Part shown: one piece after another, positions 20,117 through 32,703 of the stretch
Layout of the letters: each line of letters starts with the position of its first letter
Position numbering within the stretch: the stretch's first letter is position 1
Position numbers and translations under genes: made by a program
The notes under the pieces: model-generated
What the model was told of the DNA's origin: nothing
Databases searched by the model: none
Seen by the model: the letters and a program-made list of their open reading frames with translations, nothing else
From: Thiobacillus denitrificans ATCC 25259
Lineage (GTDB): Bacteria > Pseudomonadota > Gammaproteobacteria > Burkholderiales > Thiobacillaceae
Assembly: GCF_000012745.1 (NCBI RefSeq)
Contig: NC_007404.1
Coordinates: 1,984,001 to 2,048,000 of the forward strand
Direction of reading: 5' to 3'
DNA length: 64,000 nucleotides

Positions 20117-21633
20117 CTGCCCGTCGCGAGGTTGAGGTCGAGCTGCTGGGTCGACAGCGCCGACGGCGGCGGGCTTTCGCCGTCGCGCGCGGCCTCGACG
20201 TAGTCGAGGTACTCGGGCGTGATGTCGCCGGTGATGTAGCAGCCGTTGAAGCACGAGGTGTCGAACTCGCGGATCGCCGGGTTGGCGGCGCGCACCACCT
20301 CGACCATCGCGTCGAGATCCTGATAGATCAGCGCGTCGCAGCCGATCTCACGCGCGATTTCCTCGTCATTGCGGCCGTTGGCAATGAGTTCGCGGCGCGA
20401 CGGCATGTCGATGCCGTAGACGTTACAGAAGCGCACAGGCGGCGAGGCGGACGCGAAATAGACCTTCTCCGCACCCGCGTCGCGCGCCATCTGGACAATC
20501 TCCCGGCTCGTCGTGCCGCGGACGATCGAATCGTCGACGAGCAGGACGTTCTTGCCCTTGAACTCCTCGGCGATCGCGTTGAGCTTCTGCCGCACCGACT
20601 TCTTGCGCAGCGCCTGCCCCGGCATGATGAAAGTGCGGCCGATGTAGCGGTTCTTGATGAAGCCCTCACGGTACGGCACCGCGAGATGGTTCGCCAATTG
20701 AAGCGCCGACGGGCGGCTGGTGTCGGGGATCGGGATCACGACGTCGATCTGCAGGTGGCCGAATTCGCGGCGGATTTTTTCCGCGAGCGACACGCCCATC
20801 GCGAGGCGCGTGCTGTAGACCGAGATTCCGTCCATGACCGAATCCGGGCGGGCCAGATAGACGTATTCGAAAATGCAGGGGTTGAGCACGGGGTTGTCGC
20901 TGCACTGGCGGCTGTGCAGCCGACGCTCGTAGTCGATGAACACGGCCTCGCCGGGCGCGACGTCGCGCAGCAGGCGGAAGCCGAGCGTATCGATCGCGAC
21001 GCTCTCGGACGCGACGATGTACTCGTGCGGCGTGACCTGGTCGTTGATGCCGATCACCAGCGGGCGGATGCCGTGCGGATCGCGGAAGGCCAGCAGGCCG
21101 TAGCCGGCGATGAACGCGGTCACGGCGTAGGCGCCCTTGCAGCGCGCGTGGACGCCGGCGACCGCGCCGAAGATCGTATCGAGGCTCAGCTGCTGCCCGG
21201 ACGCGCGGACGTGGAGCTCGTGCGCCAGTACATTGAGCAGGACCTCGGAGTCGGAGTTGGTGTTGACGTGGCGCAGATCGCTGCGGAACAACGATTCCTT
21301 CAGTTCATGCGTGTTCGTCAGGTTGCCGTTGTGCCCGAGCACGATGCCGTAGGGCGAGTTCACGTAGAACGGCTGCGATTCGGCCGACGACGACGCACTG
21401 CCCGCGGTGGGATAGCGCACGTGTGCGACGCCCATGTCGCCGAGCAGGTTGCGCATGTCGCGTGTGCGGAAGACGTCGCGCGCGAGCCCGGGCGCCTTGT
21501 GCATGTGAAAACGGTTTTCCTCGGCGGTCACGATGCCCGCAGCATCCTGTCCGCGATGCTGCAACACCATCAGCCCGTCGTACAAAAGCTGATTGACCGC
21601 CGTGTTGGCGACGACTCCGATTACCCCGCACAT
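20113..21633 (-). CDS. purF: amidophosphoribosyltransferase
   Basis: The first committed enzyme of purine synthesis makes phosphoribosylamine from PRPP and glutamine. The start is set at 21633 so that the catalytic Cys follows Met (MCGVIGVV); the frame is open three codons upstream. The glutaminase domain has [19 protein letters not shown] and GHNGNLTN. The phosphoribosyltransferase domain has the PRPP loop [14 protein letters not shown] and the RRELIANGR segment. Length is 506 aa, normal. It follows cvpA by 21 nt. Confidence 0.97.
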   Translation of the reverse strand: MCGVIGVVANTAVNQLLYDGLMVLQHRGQDAAGIVTAEENRFHMHKAPGLARDVFRTRDMRNLLGDMGVAHVRYPTAGSASSSAESQPFYVNSPYGIVLGHNGNLTNTHELKESLFRSDLRHVNTNSDSEVLLNVLAHELHVRASGQQLSLDTIFGAVAGVHARCKGAYAVTAFIAGYGLLAFRDPHGIRPLVIGINDQVTPHEYIVASESVAIDTLGFRLLRDVAPGEAVFIDYERRLHSRQCSDNPVLNPCIFEYVYLARPDSVMDGISVYSTRLAMGVSLAEKIRREFGHLQIDVVIPIPDTSRPSALQLANHLAVPYREGFIKNRYIGRTFIMPGQALRKKSVRQKLNAIAEEFKGKNVLLVDDSIVRGTTSREIVQMARDAGAEKVYFASASPPVRFCNVYGIDMPSRRELIANGRNDEEIAREIGCDALIYQDLDAMVEVVRAANPAIREFDTSCFNGCYITGDITPEYLDYVEAARDGESPPPSALSTQQLDLNLATGS

Positions 21634-21654
21634 ACCGTGCACCCATCCATAAAG

Positions 21655-22146
21655 TTATTCAAAGCGAACGTATTTCGCGACGCTTGCCGGCACCAGCGGC
21701 AGGGCGCTCTGCGCCATCGACTGCAGGGTGCCCGAGAGCATGGCCTGCTTCCAGAAGTCCGTACGCGGCAGCGACGTGAGGCCCGCCGCCAGCGTGAGCC
21801 CGACCAGGATGACGAGGCCCTTCGCCAGACCCAGCACGCCGCCGAGCACGGTGTCGGCACTGCCGAGGCCCGCCGCCTTGACGAGCGAGGCGAGCGCATG
21901 GCCGAGCAGCAGCACGCCGATCAGGACGACCAGAAAGATGACCGCGAAGCCCGCGAAATAACGAATCGCCGGGTTCTCGATCCCGATCGGCAGCATCGGC
22001 GCCAGCGCCACCGCGCCCCATCTGCCCGCGATGAAGGCGAGTATCCATGCGGCAAGCGAAAACAGCGTGTCGACCAGACCGCGCATCAGGCCGCGCACGA
22101 CGGCCAGCAGCAGCACGAGCACCACGATCAGGTCGAGCAGGCTCAC
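21655..22146 (-). CDS. cvpA: CvpA family membrane protein
   Basis: A 163-aa inner-membrane protein with about four helices, starting LLDLIVVLVLLLAVVRG followed by the RGLVDTLFSLAAWI segment. Colicin V production protein homologues precede purF throughout the proteobacteria; their role is unclear, with links to envelope homeostasis. It overlaps the SPOR protein gene by 4 nt. Confidence 0.93.
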   Translation of the reverse strand: MSLLDLIVVLVLLLAVVRGLMRGLVDTLFSLAAWILAFIAGRWGAVALAPMLPIGIENPAIRYFAGFAVIFLVVLIGVLLLGHALASLVKAAGLGSADTVLGGVLGLAKGLVILVGLTLAAGLTSLPRTDFWKQAMLSGTLQSMAQSALPLVPASVAKYVRFE

Positions 22147-22787
22147 TTGGCGAGCACCTGCCCTTTCATTCCGTTCTGCGCGAGCGTCTGCGCCGCGTTG
22201 GCCGCGGCCTCGCGCGACGCGTAAGGGCCGACGCGAACGCGGGTCAGCGTGCCGACGGTGTCGGTGTAGGCCGGCAGCCCCGCCAGCGTCGCACGCGCCT
22301 TGAGGGCGCCTGCCTTTTCGACGTCGGCCAGGGCGGCGAGTTGCACGACGAACACTTCGGCCGCGGCAGTCGTGGATGTCGGGGTTTTTTGCGGGGGGGG
22401 AGCCGGAGCCGGCTTTGCCACGGCCGTCTGGGCGGGCGCCTTGGGTTTGGCGGTGGGCGCGGCCGGATGAACCTCGGGGGCAGCGGATTGGGGCTTGGAT
22501 GCAGGGAGGGCGGGATCGGGATCGGCCCGCGCCGGGGTCGACGGCTCGGCTTGCTCCGTCCCGCGGGTCTGCGCAGGCGGATCGACCGCCGGAGCCGGCT
22601 GCGCAGACGTTTCGCTATCAGGTAAGGGGGTCGCCATGCGCACGGCGAGCGAACTGGCGGGCGGCGGTTCGTCTTCGAGCAGCAGCGGCAGCGCGATGAC
22701 CGCGACGAGCGTCAGCGCGACCGCGCCGATCAGCCGCCGGCGGGCGCGGCGCCTGAGCTCATTTTCACTACTGCTGGGTGGCGGCAT
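22143..22787 (-). CDS. dedD: SPOR-domain cell-division protein (DedD-like)
   Basis: A 214-aa protein with a short cytoplasmic Arg-rich start, one membrane helix (RRLIGAVALTLVAVIALPLL), a long Pro/Ala/Lys periplasmic linker and a C-terminal SPOR domain (VFVVQLAALADVEKAGALKA ... RVRVGPYASREAA). SPOR domains bind denuded glycan strands at the septum. The start at 22787 overlaps the end of folC by 20 nt; the frame remains open upstream but those codons lie inside folC. Confidence 0.88.
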   Translation of the reverse strand: MPPPSSSENELRRRARRRLIGAVALTLVAVIALPLLLEDEPPPASSLAVRMATPLPDSETSAQPAPAVDPPAQTRGTEQAEPSTPARADPDPALPASKPQSAAPEVHPAAPTAKPKAPAQTAVAKPAPAPPPQKTPTSTTAAAEVFVVQLAALADVEKAGALKARATLAGLPAYTDTVGTLTRVRVGPYASREAAANAAQTLAQNGMKGQVLAK

Positions 22788-24025
22788 GATCGAGGACTGC
22801 AGCGACGGTGTAGAACGAACCGAAGACGAGGATTCTATCATCTTCACCGGCTGCACTTCGCGCCGCCGCAAGCGCCGCCTTCACGCCCGGCTGCACATTC
22901 ACGCTACGCACGCCGTGCGCGTGCAGGACCGCGGCCAGCGAGCTGGCGTCGCGGGCCCGCGGGGAATCAGGTGTGCATGTCCACCACGCGTCGACGCCGT
23001 CGGCCAGCGCCGCGACGACCGCTCCGGCATCCTTGTCGGCGAGCATTCCGACGACGGCGAGCGTGCGCCCGGAGATCGGCTGCTCGCGCAGCGTCGACGC
23101 CAGCGCACGCGCCGCCTCGGGGTTATGTGCGACGTCGACGATCACCTCGGGCCTGCGCCCGATGCGCTGGAAGCGCCCGGCCACGCGCGCTTCCGCGACG
23201 CCTCGGCGGATCGCTTCGGACGAGGTCGGCAACCGGGCCTGTAGCGCCTCGAGGACGGCGAGCGCACCGGCGGCGTTACGCAACTGGCAGGGCCCGGCCA
23301 TGGCCGGCAAGGGCAGATCCGGCCAACTGAGCGCGCGGCTGTGATAGGTCCAGCGCTCCCCGGCACGCGCGGCGGAGAAATCGCGGCCGAGCCGGCGCAG
23401 ATCGGCGCCGACTTTCCCGGCGTGGGCAAGCAGGCTGGCAGGCGGTTCGGGGTCGGCGCAGACCGCGGGCCGGCCGGCCCGGTAGATACCGGCCTTCTCG
23501 AATCCGATTTGTTCGCGCGTGTCGCCGAGGTAATCCATGTGGTCGAGGTCGACGCTGGTCACGATCGCGGCGTCGGCGTCGAACACGTTGACCGCGTCGA
23601 GGCGTCCACCAAGGCCGACTTCGAGGATCGCGACGTCGACCTTGGCGGCGACGAACTGTGCCATAGCGGCAAGCGTGCCGAATTCGAAATAGGTCAGCGC
23701 GACGTCGCCGCGCGCCCGGTCGACGGCCTCAAACGCGGCGACCAGATCGGCGTCGTCGACCTCCTTGCCCGCGATGCGGACGCGCTCGTTGTAGCGCAGC
23801 AGGTGGGGCGAGGTATAGAGACCGGTCTTGTAGCCGGCGGCGCCGAAAACCGCCTCGAGATAGGCGCAGGTCGAGCCCTTGCCGTTGGTGCCGCCGACGA
23901 CGATGAGCGGGAAGTCGGGTGCCAATCCCATCGCGTCCTTGACGCGTCGGACGCGTTCGAGGCCCAGTTCGATGGCGCTGGGATGCAGCGTCTCGAGCCG
24001 GGCGAGCCAAGCGGCGAGCGATGCG

Positions 24026-24036
<11 letters not shown>
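22768..24036 (-). CDS. folC: bifunctional folylpolyglutamate/dihydrofolate synthase
   Basis: A Mur-ligase-like ATP enzyme of 422 aa that adds glutamate to dihydropteroate or folates. The P-loop [11 protein letters not shown] is near 47-57, followed by the folate-binding [14 protein letters not shown], the metal region LDHMDYLG, the carbamylated-Lys region IGFEKAGI and the C-terminal domain entry [12 protein letters not shown]. Order accD-folC-dedD-cvpA-purF is the classical one. It overlaps accD by 11 nt. Confidence 0.96.
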
Positions 24037-24891
<855 letters not shown>

Positions 24892-24892
<1 letters not shown>

Positions 24893-25713
24893 TATTTATT
24901 CTCCGTTTGCTTCGATGCGGCGTCGACGCCGCGGCGCAGGTCGGCGACCAGATGCTTGACCCGCGCGCCGCATTCTCCCTCGGGCGCGGTCTCGATCTCG
25001 TTGACAATGCGGCTCCCCACCACGACCGCATCGGCAATGCGCGCGACGGCTTCGGCAGTGGCCGCGTCGCGGATGCCGAAACCGACGCCGACCGGCAAGT
25101 CACAATGCTTACGCACCATCGCCACCTTGCGCGCGACCTCCTCGGTGTCGAGGTTGGCCGAGCCGGTCACCCCCTTGAGCGACACGTAATAGATGAAGCC
25201 GCCGGCGACCGCGGCTACCTGCGCAACACGCGACTCGGGCGTGGTCGGCGACAGCAGGAAAATCGGGTCCAGGTCGTGGGCCTTGAACACGTCGGACACG
25301 CCGAGCGATTCCTCGGGCGGAATGTCGACGGTCAGCACACCGTCGACGCCCGCGGTCTTCGCGGCCTCGGCAAAGGTCTCGTAACCCATGTGCTCAAACG
25401 GGTTGGCGTAACCCATCAGGACGACGGGCGTGCTGGTGTTGACCTTGCGGAACTCGGCGGTCATCGCCAGCACGTCCTTGAGCCCGACCTTGTTCGCGAG
25501 CGCCCGTTCCGACGCGCGCTGGATCACCGGACCGTCGGCCATGGGGTCGGAAAACGGCACGCCGAGCTCGATGATGTCGGTGCCGGCGTCGACGAGCGCA
25601 TGCATGAGCGGCACGGTCAGACCCTTGCCGGGATCGCCGGCCGTGATGAAGGAAATCAGGGCTTTCCTGTTTTGCGCCTTGAGCGCGGTGAACGTCTGGC
25701 CGATGCGGCTCAT
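24892..25713 (-). CDS. trpA: tryptophan synthase alpha chain
   Basis: A TIM-barrel subunit of 273 aa that cleaves indoleglycerol phosphate. The catalytic pair Glu49 ([12 protein letters not shown]) and Asp60 (MADGPVIQ) is present at the same numbers as in E. coli, which also supports the MSRIGQTF start at 25713. The phosphate loop [10 protein letters not shown] and VVGSRIV are present. It lies 43 nt after trpB. Confidence 0.97.
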
Positions 25714-25756
25714 GGATTCGTTGCTTTCTAAAGACCGGGGAGTGTGACGCGGCAAC

Positions 25757-26952
<1,196 letters not shown>

Positions 26953-26956
<4 letters not shown>

Positions 26957-27570
26957 GATGCTTTCGCCTGTGAGATGAATCGCGCGATCTTCTGCGCGTC
27001 CTTGATGCCTTTCGCCGCCTCGACGCCCGAGGACACGTCGACCGCCCAGGGACGGACGCGCCGGACCGCGTCGGCAACGTTATCCGGCGTGAGCCCTCCG
27101 GACAAAATAACCCGCTGGGGCAGACGCGGCGGAATCAGCCGCCAGTCGAAGCGCGCCCCGGTGCCACCGGGCACGCCGGGCACGTAGGCGTCGAGCAGAA
27201 GCCCGCTCGCGGCCGCGAAGTCAGCCGCGCATTTTAGCAAATCCGTGTCCGCTCTGACGCGTATGGCCTTGATCCAGGGCCGGCCGTGGCGCGCGCAGTC
27301 GGCGGGCTTCTCGTCGCCATGAAACTGCAGCAGATCGAGCGGCACAGCGCGCAACACCGAGTCGACAAAGGCCGGGTTGGCGTCGACGAAAAGGCCCACA
27401 GTCTGAACGAATGGCGGGACTTCCCGCAGCAGCGCGGCGGCGGCGTCGAGCGTCAGATGACGCGGGCTCTTCTCGTAGAAAACGAAGCCAAGCGCATCTG
27501 CGCCGGCGTCGCACGCAGCGTGCAGGTCGTCGACGCGGGTAATTCCGCAGATTTTTACGCGAACGGCCAT
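26953..27570 (-). CDS. trpF: phosphoribosylanthranilate isomerase
   Basis: A 205-aa TIM barrel. The general base Cys8 lies in KICGITR and the acid Asp127 in LLLDAYV; other family signatures are [11 protein letters not shown] and [10 protein letters not shown]. It isomerises N-phosphoribosylanthranilate in tryptophan synthesis. It overlaps the end of truA by 16 nt, a gene order common in proteobacteria. Confidence 0.96.
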
Positions 27571-28337
27571 CGTTCGGAGCTTTCCGGCAGGGCAAAGCGC
27601 GCAGGATACCGGATGTGCGTGAGGTACAGTCCTGCCGCCTCGAAGGTCGGCGCGGCACGCGTGCGGTCGCGCCCGGCCAGCACCTCGTGCAGCCACTCGG
27701 GCGGGCGGCCGCCGGCACCGATCTGGACCAGACAGCCCATGAGGTTTCGCACCATGTGGTGCAGAAAACCGTCCGCGCGGAAATCGCACAGCAGGTAATC
27801 GCCGCGCCGCTCGATCAGCGCGCGGCGCAACTCCTTGACCGGCGAGCGGGCCTGGCACTCGGCTGCGCGGAACGCGGAAAAGTCGTGCCGTCCGATCAAC
27901 GGCGACGCCGCCCGATTCATGCACGCCACGTCGAGCGGCCGGTGATGCCAGCCGACGAGCCCGGCGTTGAGGCCGGGGCGCACCGGATGGTTGAGCAGCA
28001 CGTAGCGATAGCCGCGCTCGAAAGCGGCAAACCGTGCATGGAATTCCGCATCGACTTCGCGCGCCCACAACACGGCGACGCCCGCGGGAAGATGGCTGTT
28101 GACGCCGCGCACCCACGCGGTCAGCGGGCGGACCGAGGTCGTGTCGAAGTGCACGATCTGCAAGGCCGCATGCACGCCGGTGTCGGTGCGGCCGGCGGCG
28201 GTGACCGTGATCGCCTCGCCGGCGATCGCCGACACGGCTTTTTCCACGGCGTCCTGGACGCCGCAGGCTTGCGGCTGCGACTGCCAGCCGCAGAAACCGA
28301 CGCCACGATATTCGAGACCCACCGCGATCCGCATCAT
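27555..28337 (-). CDS. truA: tRNA pseudouridine(38-40) synthase
   Basis: About 260 aa. The catalytic Asp52 lies in [10 protein letters not shown], with the family landmarks [14 protein letters not shown] at the N-terminus and the [11 protein letters not shown] helix in the C-terminal half. It modifies uridines 38-40 in the anticodon arm. Two adjacent ATGs (28337, 28334) are possible starts. It follows the membrane protein gene by 10 nt. Confidence 0.96.
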   Translation of the reverse strand: MMRIAVGLEYRGVGFCGWQSQPQACGVQDAVEKAVSAIAGEAITVTAAGRTDTGVHAALQIVHFDTTSVRPLTAWVRGVNSHLPAGVAVLWAREVDAEFHARFAAFERGYRYVLLNHPVRPGLNAGLVGWHHRPLDVACMNRAASPLIGRHDFSAFRAAECQARSPVKELRRALIERRGDYLLCDFRADGFLHHMVRNLMGCLVQIGAGGRPPEWLHEVLAGRDRTRAAPTFEAAGLYLTHIRYPARFALPESSERWPFA

Positions 28338-28347
28338 CCAGTCGGCC

Positions 28348-28962
28348 TCAGGCCAGCACGATCCCCACGAGCAACACGCCCGCGAGTATGACGGCGCTGT
28401 CGCGCCTTTGCCAGCGTTCGCACGCAAGCGCGTAGGTGGCGGGTGTCGGGTCGTCGGCCGGCGGCGCACGCAGGGCGTCGAGCCAGCGCGCGGGGCGCGG
28501 CGCGTGCTCGACGTAGTCGAGCGTCAGGCCCAGGCGCACGGCGAAGGCCCGGCGATCGAATCCGAACCAGCCGAGCGGCTTCGCCAGCGCGTAGAGGCCA
28601 TAGACGAGCCGCGGCCGCGACGTGTAGGCGAGGAGCACGGCGAGCCCGCCGAGCAGCAATACCAGGCGTGCCGCCCGCAGCGTCCCCTGCTGCATTCCGG
28701 TCACGCTCGGGCTCGCCCATTCGAGGGCCGGCCACAGGGCCGGCCCCGGCGTCACGTAGGCATACATGAGCAGCAGGATCGCAAGGAGCCAGCGCGTGCG
28801 GCGCAGCAGCCGCAGCCCCTGCACCCTGACCGGCGCAAACAGAAAGGCCGTCGCGGTTGCGACGGCCATGAGTGCCAGCACGGAGGTTGCGGCGTGCTCC
28901 ACCGCAACCGCCCACCCGCACCAGAGAAGGATGCGGGCGACGGGATGAAACGACTTAGCCAA
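28348..28962 (-). CDS. CbiQ/EcfT-like integral membrane protein
   Basis: A 204-aa membrane protein with about five hydrophobic segments (for instance LLWCGWAVAVEHAATSVLAL and WLLAILLLMYAYVTPGP). It contains a charged cytoplasmic part resembling the transmembrane T component of energy-coupling factor transporters (YGLYALAKPLGWFG, RLGLTLDYVEHA). No ECF ATPase or substrate-binding S component is encoded nearby, so its partner is unknown. The start overlaps the fimV stop by 8 nt; the stop is 10 nt before truA. Confidence 0.65.
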   Translation of the reverse strand: MAKSFHPVARILLWCGWAVAVEHAATSVLALMAVATATAFLFAPVRVQGLRLLRRTRWLLAILLLMYAYVTPGPALWPALEWASPSVTGMQQGTLRAARLVLLLGGLAVLLAYTSRPRLVYGLYALAKPLGWFGFDRRAFAVRLGLTLDYVEHAPRPARWLDALRAPPADDPTPATYALACERWQRRDSAVILAGVLLVGIVLA

Positions 28963-31441
28963 GTGCGCCCAGCATGCCTTTCGCGTCGGCCTTCTGGCTG
29001 TCGTTGCCTTCGGTCACCACTTCGTTGAGGATTTCGCGCGCCCCTTCCTTGTCGCCCATTTCCACATAGGCGCGTGCGAGGTCGAGCTTGGTGCCGACTT
29101 CGTCGAGCTCGACGTCGTTGCTGCCATCGCCGAGATCGAGATCGAGGCCGCTGAAATCGAATTTACCGTCGGCCGGCTTGTCGTCTTCGAGACCGAGGCC
29201 GACGTTGAGCGTGTCATCCGTCGATGCGGACGTATCCAGCGCGGGCAGATCGAAGCTCAGCCCCTCGAGGTCGAGGAGGCCGTCGTCCGCCGCGGTCTCG
29301 TCAGCGTCCGCCGTAACCGCGGCGCCGCCGCCCCCCGCGCGGCGCTCGAATGCGGGCGCCTGCCCGGCCGACTCGAAGTCGAGCACCGGACTTGCCACGG
29401 CCGCCACGGCCGCGTCGACGGCCTGCGGGCGCTCGGTCTCCACCGCGGTGGAGTGCGCCGTTTCCGCGGAGATTGCATTTCCCGCATCGACGACGCGCTC
29501 GGTATCGAAGCCCACCGCCCCGCCGGCGACCGCCGGCGTCGCAGCGAATGTCGCCGCGGCGGCTGCAGGCGCCGCGCTCGACTGGACACCCCCGTACAGA
29601 GGGTTAGTCGGGTCGATCCCGCGTCCCATCTCGCAGGCCTTGTCCCAGAGCGGGCTGGACTTGCTGCCGAGCGCCGCGTAGAGCTCGCCCGCGGCTGCCT
29701 CGAACGCGGCGGTATTGCGGCGCGCGGCATAGATTTCGAGCAGTTTCACCCGCACCTCGTGGCGATCGGGGTTCTTGGCGATCGCTTCCTTGAGGATTTC
29801 CTCGGCCTGCGCGTCACGGCCGTACGCCATGTAGACCTCGGCTTCGGCGATCGGGTCGACGTCGTGGGTGTCGATCGTGCCGAGCCCGGCCTGGCTGAAG
29901 TCGGTGAGGAAGGAGGTGTCACCGGTATTGACGCTGCCGCCCGCGGCAGAACCGAGCACGGTGTCGGGCCGCACGTCGCCGCCGGTGATGAGGCTGTCTT
30001 CGAGCCCCGTCGTGCCGGTCTTGCGCCGCCGTCCGCCGGCCATCATCCACCACAGGACGCCACCCAGGCCCACCGCGGCGAGGCTACCGCCCCAGTAAAG
30101 CGGGTTGGCGAGCAGCGGCTCGAACCAGTTTTCGGCGGACGCCGGTGCCGCGGGTGGCGCGGCGACGGCAGGAGCAACCGGCGCTGGCTTCGCCGGCTCT
30201 GCGGGCGCAGCGGCCGGCTCAGGGGTAGCGGCGGACGCGGCGCTCGGCTCGGGCTCGGCCGGTGCTTGGGCCTGCGCTTTCATGTCGGCCAGCTTCTGCA
30301 TGTCCTGAATCTGCTTTTCCAGCAGCGCGACGCGCTGGTCGGATTCTGCGAGCGCCTTCTGTCGCGCGATCGCGTCCTCTTCCTGGGCGCGGAGCTTCTC
30401 CTGCAGCGCACTGGCCTCGCCCTTGTTCGCAGCGCTATCGGCCGGCGCGACCTTGGACAGCTTGAGCACGTCTTTCTTGTCTGCCGCCGCGGCCGCCGCC
30501 TTGTCTTCGACTTTGGACGTGACCTTGCCGCTGCTCGCCTGACCTGCCGCGGGCTCGGTCGGGGCGGTTCCGCTCACGGAAGCCGCGAGTTTCTGACGGT
30601 AGGCGTTCCAGTCGGCAGCCTGCAGCTTGAGTTCACGCACTGCTTCTTTCTGCGGAATCGCCGCAACGGCCTCTGCCGTCGGTACGGCCAAGGTGCGGCC
30701 CGCCTTGAGGCGGTTCATGTTGCCGACGAAAGCGTGCGTGTTCTCGCGATAGAGGCCGACGAGCGTCTGTTCGAGGCTGACGCTGTCGGGGCGCACGCGC
30801 TGGGCGATGCCGATCAGTGTGTCGCCGCGCTTGACCTTGACGCGCGTGGGTGCGGTGTCCTGCGGTGCCGTCGACTTCGGTGCGGGCGTCGCGGTGGCCG
30901 TCGCCGCCGGCGGCTCGGAAACGGGGGCGTCAGCCGCGGCGGGCGGTTGCGCAGCGGGCGGCGCGACCGGAGCCGGGGCCGCGCGCGCCGGAGATTGGGC
31001 CGGCGTGACAGCCACGGGCGCGACGGTCTGCGGGCTCGCCATGCCGGGCGGGTCGAGGAGCATCGTGTATTCGCGCACCAGACGGCCGGACGCCCAGCTC
31101 AGTTCGACCAGCATGTCGATGAACGGGTCGTTGACCGGTCGGCTCGACGTGACTTTGAGCACGGCCTTGCCGCCGGGCTTCTTCTCGACCGAGAAACGCA
31201 GTGTCGACAACACCGGGGAGAAATCGACGCGTGCATCGCGGTAAGCCTGATCCGATGCAAGGGTGGCGGAGATGCTGTCGAGCTCGGCCTTGTCGGCGGC
31301 GAACAGCTCGATCTCGGCTGCCAGAGGCTGACCGAGCGCCGAGGTGACCGAGAGCTTGCCCAACCCGGCGGCGTGCGCCATCAACGGCAGGGCGACAAGC
31401 CCGGCGGCGGCCAGCTGGGTGGTGAAGCGCTTCAATTTCAT
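28955..31441 (-). CDS. fimV: FimV-like peptidoglycan-binding inner-membrane protein
   Basis: An 828-aa protein. Order of parts: a signal peptide to about residue 24, the FimV N-terminal domain beginning LGKLSVTSALGQPLAAEIEL, a LysM domain at about 201-254, a coiled coil at about 342-392, a Pro/Ala linker, a membrane helix at about 450-468, an acidic cytoplasmic tail with a TPR-like segment and the C-terminal FimV motif (KLDLARAYVEMGDKEGAREI). FimV anchors polar complexes for twitching, type II secretion and cAMP signalling in Pseudomonas. A perfect palindrome lies 20 nt before its ATG. Position between asd and truA is conserved. Confidence 0.92.
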   Translation of the reverse strand: MKLKRFTTQLAAAGLVALPLMAHAAGLGKLSVTSALGQPLAAEIELFAADKAELDSISATLASDQAYRDARVDFSPVLSTLRFSVEKKPGGKAVLKVTSSRPVNDPFIDMLVELSWASGRLVREYTMLLDPPGMASPQTVAPVAVTPAQSPARAAPAPVAPPAAQPPAAADAPVSEPPAATATATPAPKSTAPQDTAPTRVKVKRGDTLIGIAQRVRPDSVSLEQTLVGLYRENTHAFVGNMNRLKAGRTLAVPTAEAVAAIPQKEAVRELKLQAADWNAYRQKLAASVSGTAPTEPAAGQASSGKVTSKVEDKAAAAAADKKDVLKLSKVAPADSAANKGEASALQEKLRAQEEDAIARQKALAESDQRVALLEKQIQDMQKLADMKAQAQAPAEPEPSAASAATPEPAAAPAEPAKPAPVAPAVAAPPAAPASAENWFEPLLANPLYWGGSLAAVGLGGVLWWMMAGGRRRKTGTTGLEDSLITGGDVRPDTVLGSAAGGSVNTGDTSFLTDFSQAGLGTIDTHDVDPIAEAEVYMAYGRDAQAEEILKEAIAKNPDRHEVRVKLLEIYAARRNTAAFEAAAGELYAALGSKSSPLWDKACEMGRGIDPTNPLYGGVQSSAAPAAAAATFAATPAVAGGAVGFDTERVVDAGNAISAETAHSTAVETERPQAVDAAVAAVASPVLDFESAGQAPAFERRAGGGGAAVTADADETAADDGLLDLEGLSFDLPALDTSASTDDTLNVGLGLEDDKPADGKFDFSGLDLDLGDGSNDVELDEVGTKLDLARAYVEMGDKEGAREILNEVVTEGNDSQKADAKGMLGALG

Positions 31442-31460
31442 CCGTTTCTCTCCTGTTCAC

Positions 31461-31476
31461 CCCCGCTCGAGCGGGG
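31461..31476. repeat. 16-bp perfect palindrome in the asd-fimV gap
   Basis: CCCCGCTCGAGCGGGG is self-complementary and lies between the asd stop and the fimV start, just before the fimV ribosome-binding site. It could form a GC-rich hairpin acting as a weak asd terminator or a translational control element. No T-run follows on the minus strand. Confidence 0.5.
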
Positions 31477-31570
31477 CTGTTGAATGCTTGACGCCATCAT
31501 TGACGGCTCGTCACGCCCAATCTTTAGCGGACACCGCGCCTGCCGGCGGCGCCGGCGCTGGATTTGACGG

Positions 31571-32686
31571 CTAGCGTGCGTCGAGCAGGATGCGCAGCAT
31601 ACGCCGCAACGGCTCGGCAGCCCCCCACAGCAGCTGGTCGCCAACGGTGAACGCAGTGAGGTACTGCGGGCCCATGTTGAGCTTGCGCATGCGGCCGATC
31701 GGCACCGTGAGCGTGCCCGTCACGGCCGCCGGCGTGAGCTCGCGCATCGTGATCTCCCGGTCGTTCGGCACGACCTTGACCCATTGGTTGTGGGCCGCGA
31801 TGAGGTCATGGATGTCGGCCAGCGGGACGTCTTTCGTGAGCTTGATGGTGAGCGCCTGCGAATGGCAGCGCATCGCGCCGACGCGGACGCAGAGGCCGTC
31901 GATCGGGATCGGGTTGTCGCTGCGGCGCATGATCTTGTTGGCCTCGACCTGCGCCTTCCACTCCTCCTTCGACTGACCCGATTCGAGCGCGACATCGATC
32001 CACGGAATCAGATTGCCGGCGAGCGGCACCGGCCAGGCGTCGACCGGATAGCGGTCGGAACGGATGAACTCGGCGACCTTGCGGTCGATCTCGAGGATGG
32101 CCGATGCCGGGTCGCCGATCAGGTCCATCACCTCGGCGTGCACCGCGCCCATCTGCGAAATCAGTTCCCGCATGTTGCGCGCACCGGCGCCCGAGGCGGC
32201 CTGATAGGTCATCGGCGACACCCATTCAACGAGCCCGGCGTCGAACAACCCGCCCATCGCCATCAGCATCAGCGACACCGTGCAGTTGCCGCCGACGTAG
32301 GTTTTCACGCCGTTGGCGATGCCGTCCTGGATCACGTTCTTGTTGACCGGGTCGAGGATGATGATCGCCTCGTCCTTCATCCTCAGCGTCGAGGCCGCGT
32401 CGATCCAGTAGCCGTTCCAGCCCGCGGCGCGCAGCTGTGGGTAGATCTCCTTGGTGTAGTCGCCGCCCTGGCAGGTGATGATGGTGTCGCAGGCGCGAAG
32501 ATCGTCGAGGCTGCTCGCGTCCTTGAGTGGCGGCACCTCGCGCCCGATGTCGGGGCCCTGGCCGCCGACGTTGGACGTGGTGAAAAATACCGGCTCGATG
32601 TGGTCGAAATCCCGCTCTTCCTTCATGCGCCCCATCAGCACGGAGCCCACCATGCCGCGCCAGCCGATCAGTCCTACCTTCATCAT
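31571..32686 (-). CDS. asd: aspartate-semialdehyde dehydrogenase
   Basis: About 371 aa of the proteobacterial Asd type. The NADP loop [13 protein letters not shown] begins at residue 5, the catalytic Cys135 lies in [10 protein letters not shown], and the active-site His in [10 protein letters not shown]. It reduces aspartyl phosphate on the way to lysine, threonine, methionine and diaminopimelate. Two consecutive Met codons make the start 32686 or 32683. It sits between leuB and fimV, a known betaproteobacterial order. Confidence 0.96.
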   Translation of the reverse strand: MMKVGLIGWRGMVGSVLMGRMKEERDFDHIEPVFFTTSNVGGQGPDIGREVPPLKDASSLDDLRACDTIITCQGGDYTKEIYPQLRAAGWNGYWIDAASTLRMKDEAIIILDPVNKNVIQDGIANGVKTYVGGNCTVSLMLMAMGGLFDAGLVEWVSPMTYQAASGAGARNMRELISQMGAVHAEVMDLIGDPASAILEIDRKVAEFIRSDRYPVDAWPVPLAGNLIPWIDVALESGQSKEEWKAQVEANKIMRRSDNPIPIDGLCVRVGAMRCHSQALTIKLTKDVPLADIHDLIAAHNQWVKVVPNDREITMRELTPAAVTGTLTVPIGRMRKLNMGPQYLTAFTVGDQLLWGAAEPLRRMLRILLDAR

Positions 32687-32703
32687 GTCCGTTCTCCTGT
32701 TGA

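Noticed and set aside
18919-22224. A 1101-codon open frame on the plus strand
   Set aside because: It is antisense to metZ, the riboswitch region, purF and cvpA, all of which have complete family motifs. Its Arg/Asp/His/Val-rich translation is the product of high-GC codon bias on the opposite strand.
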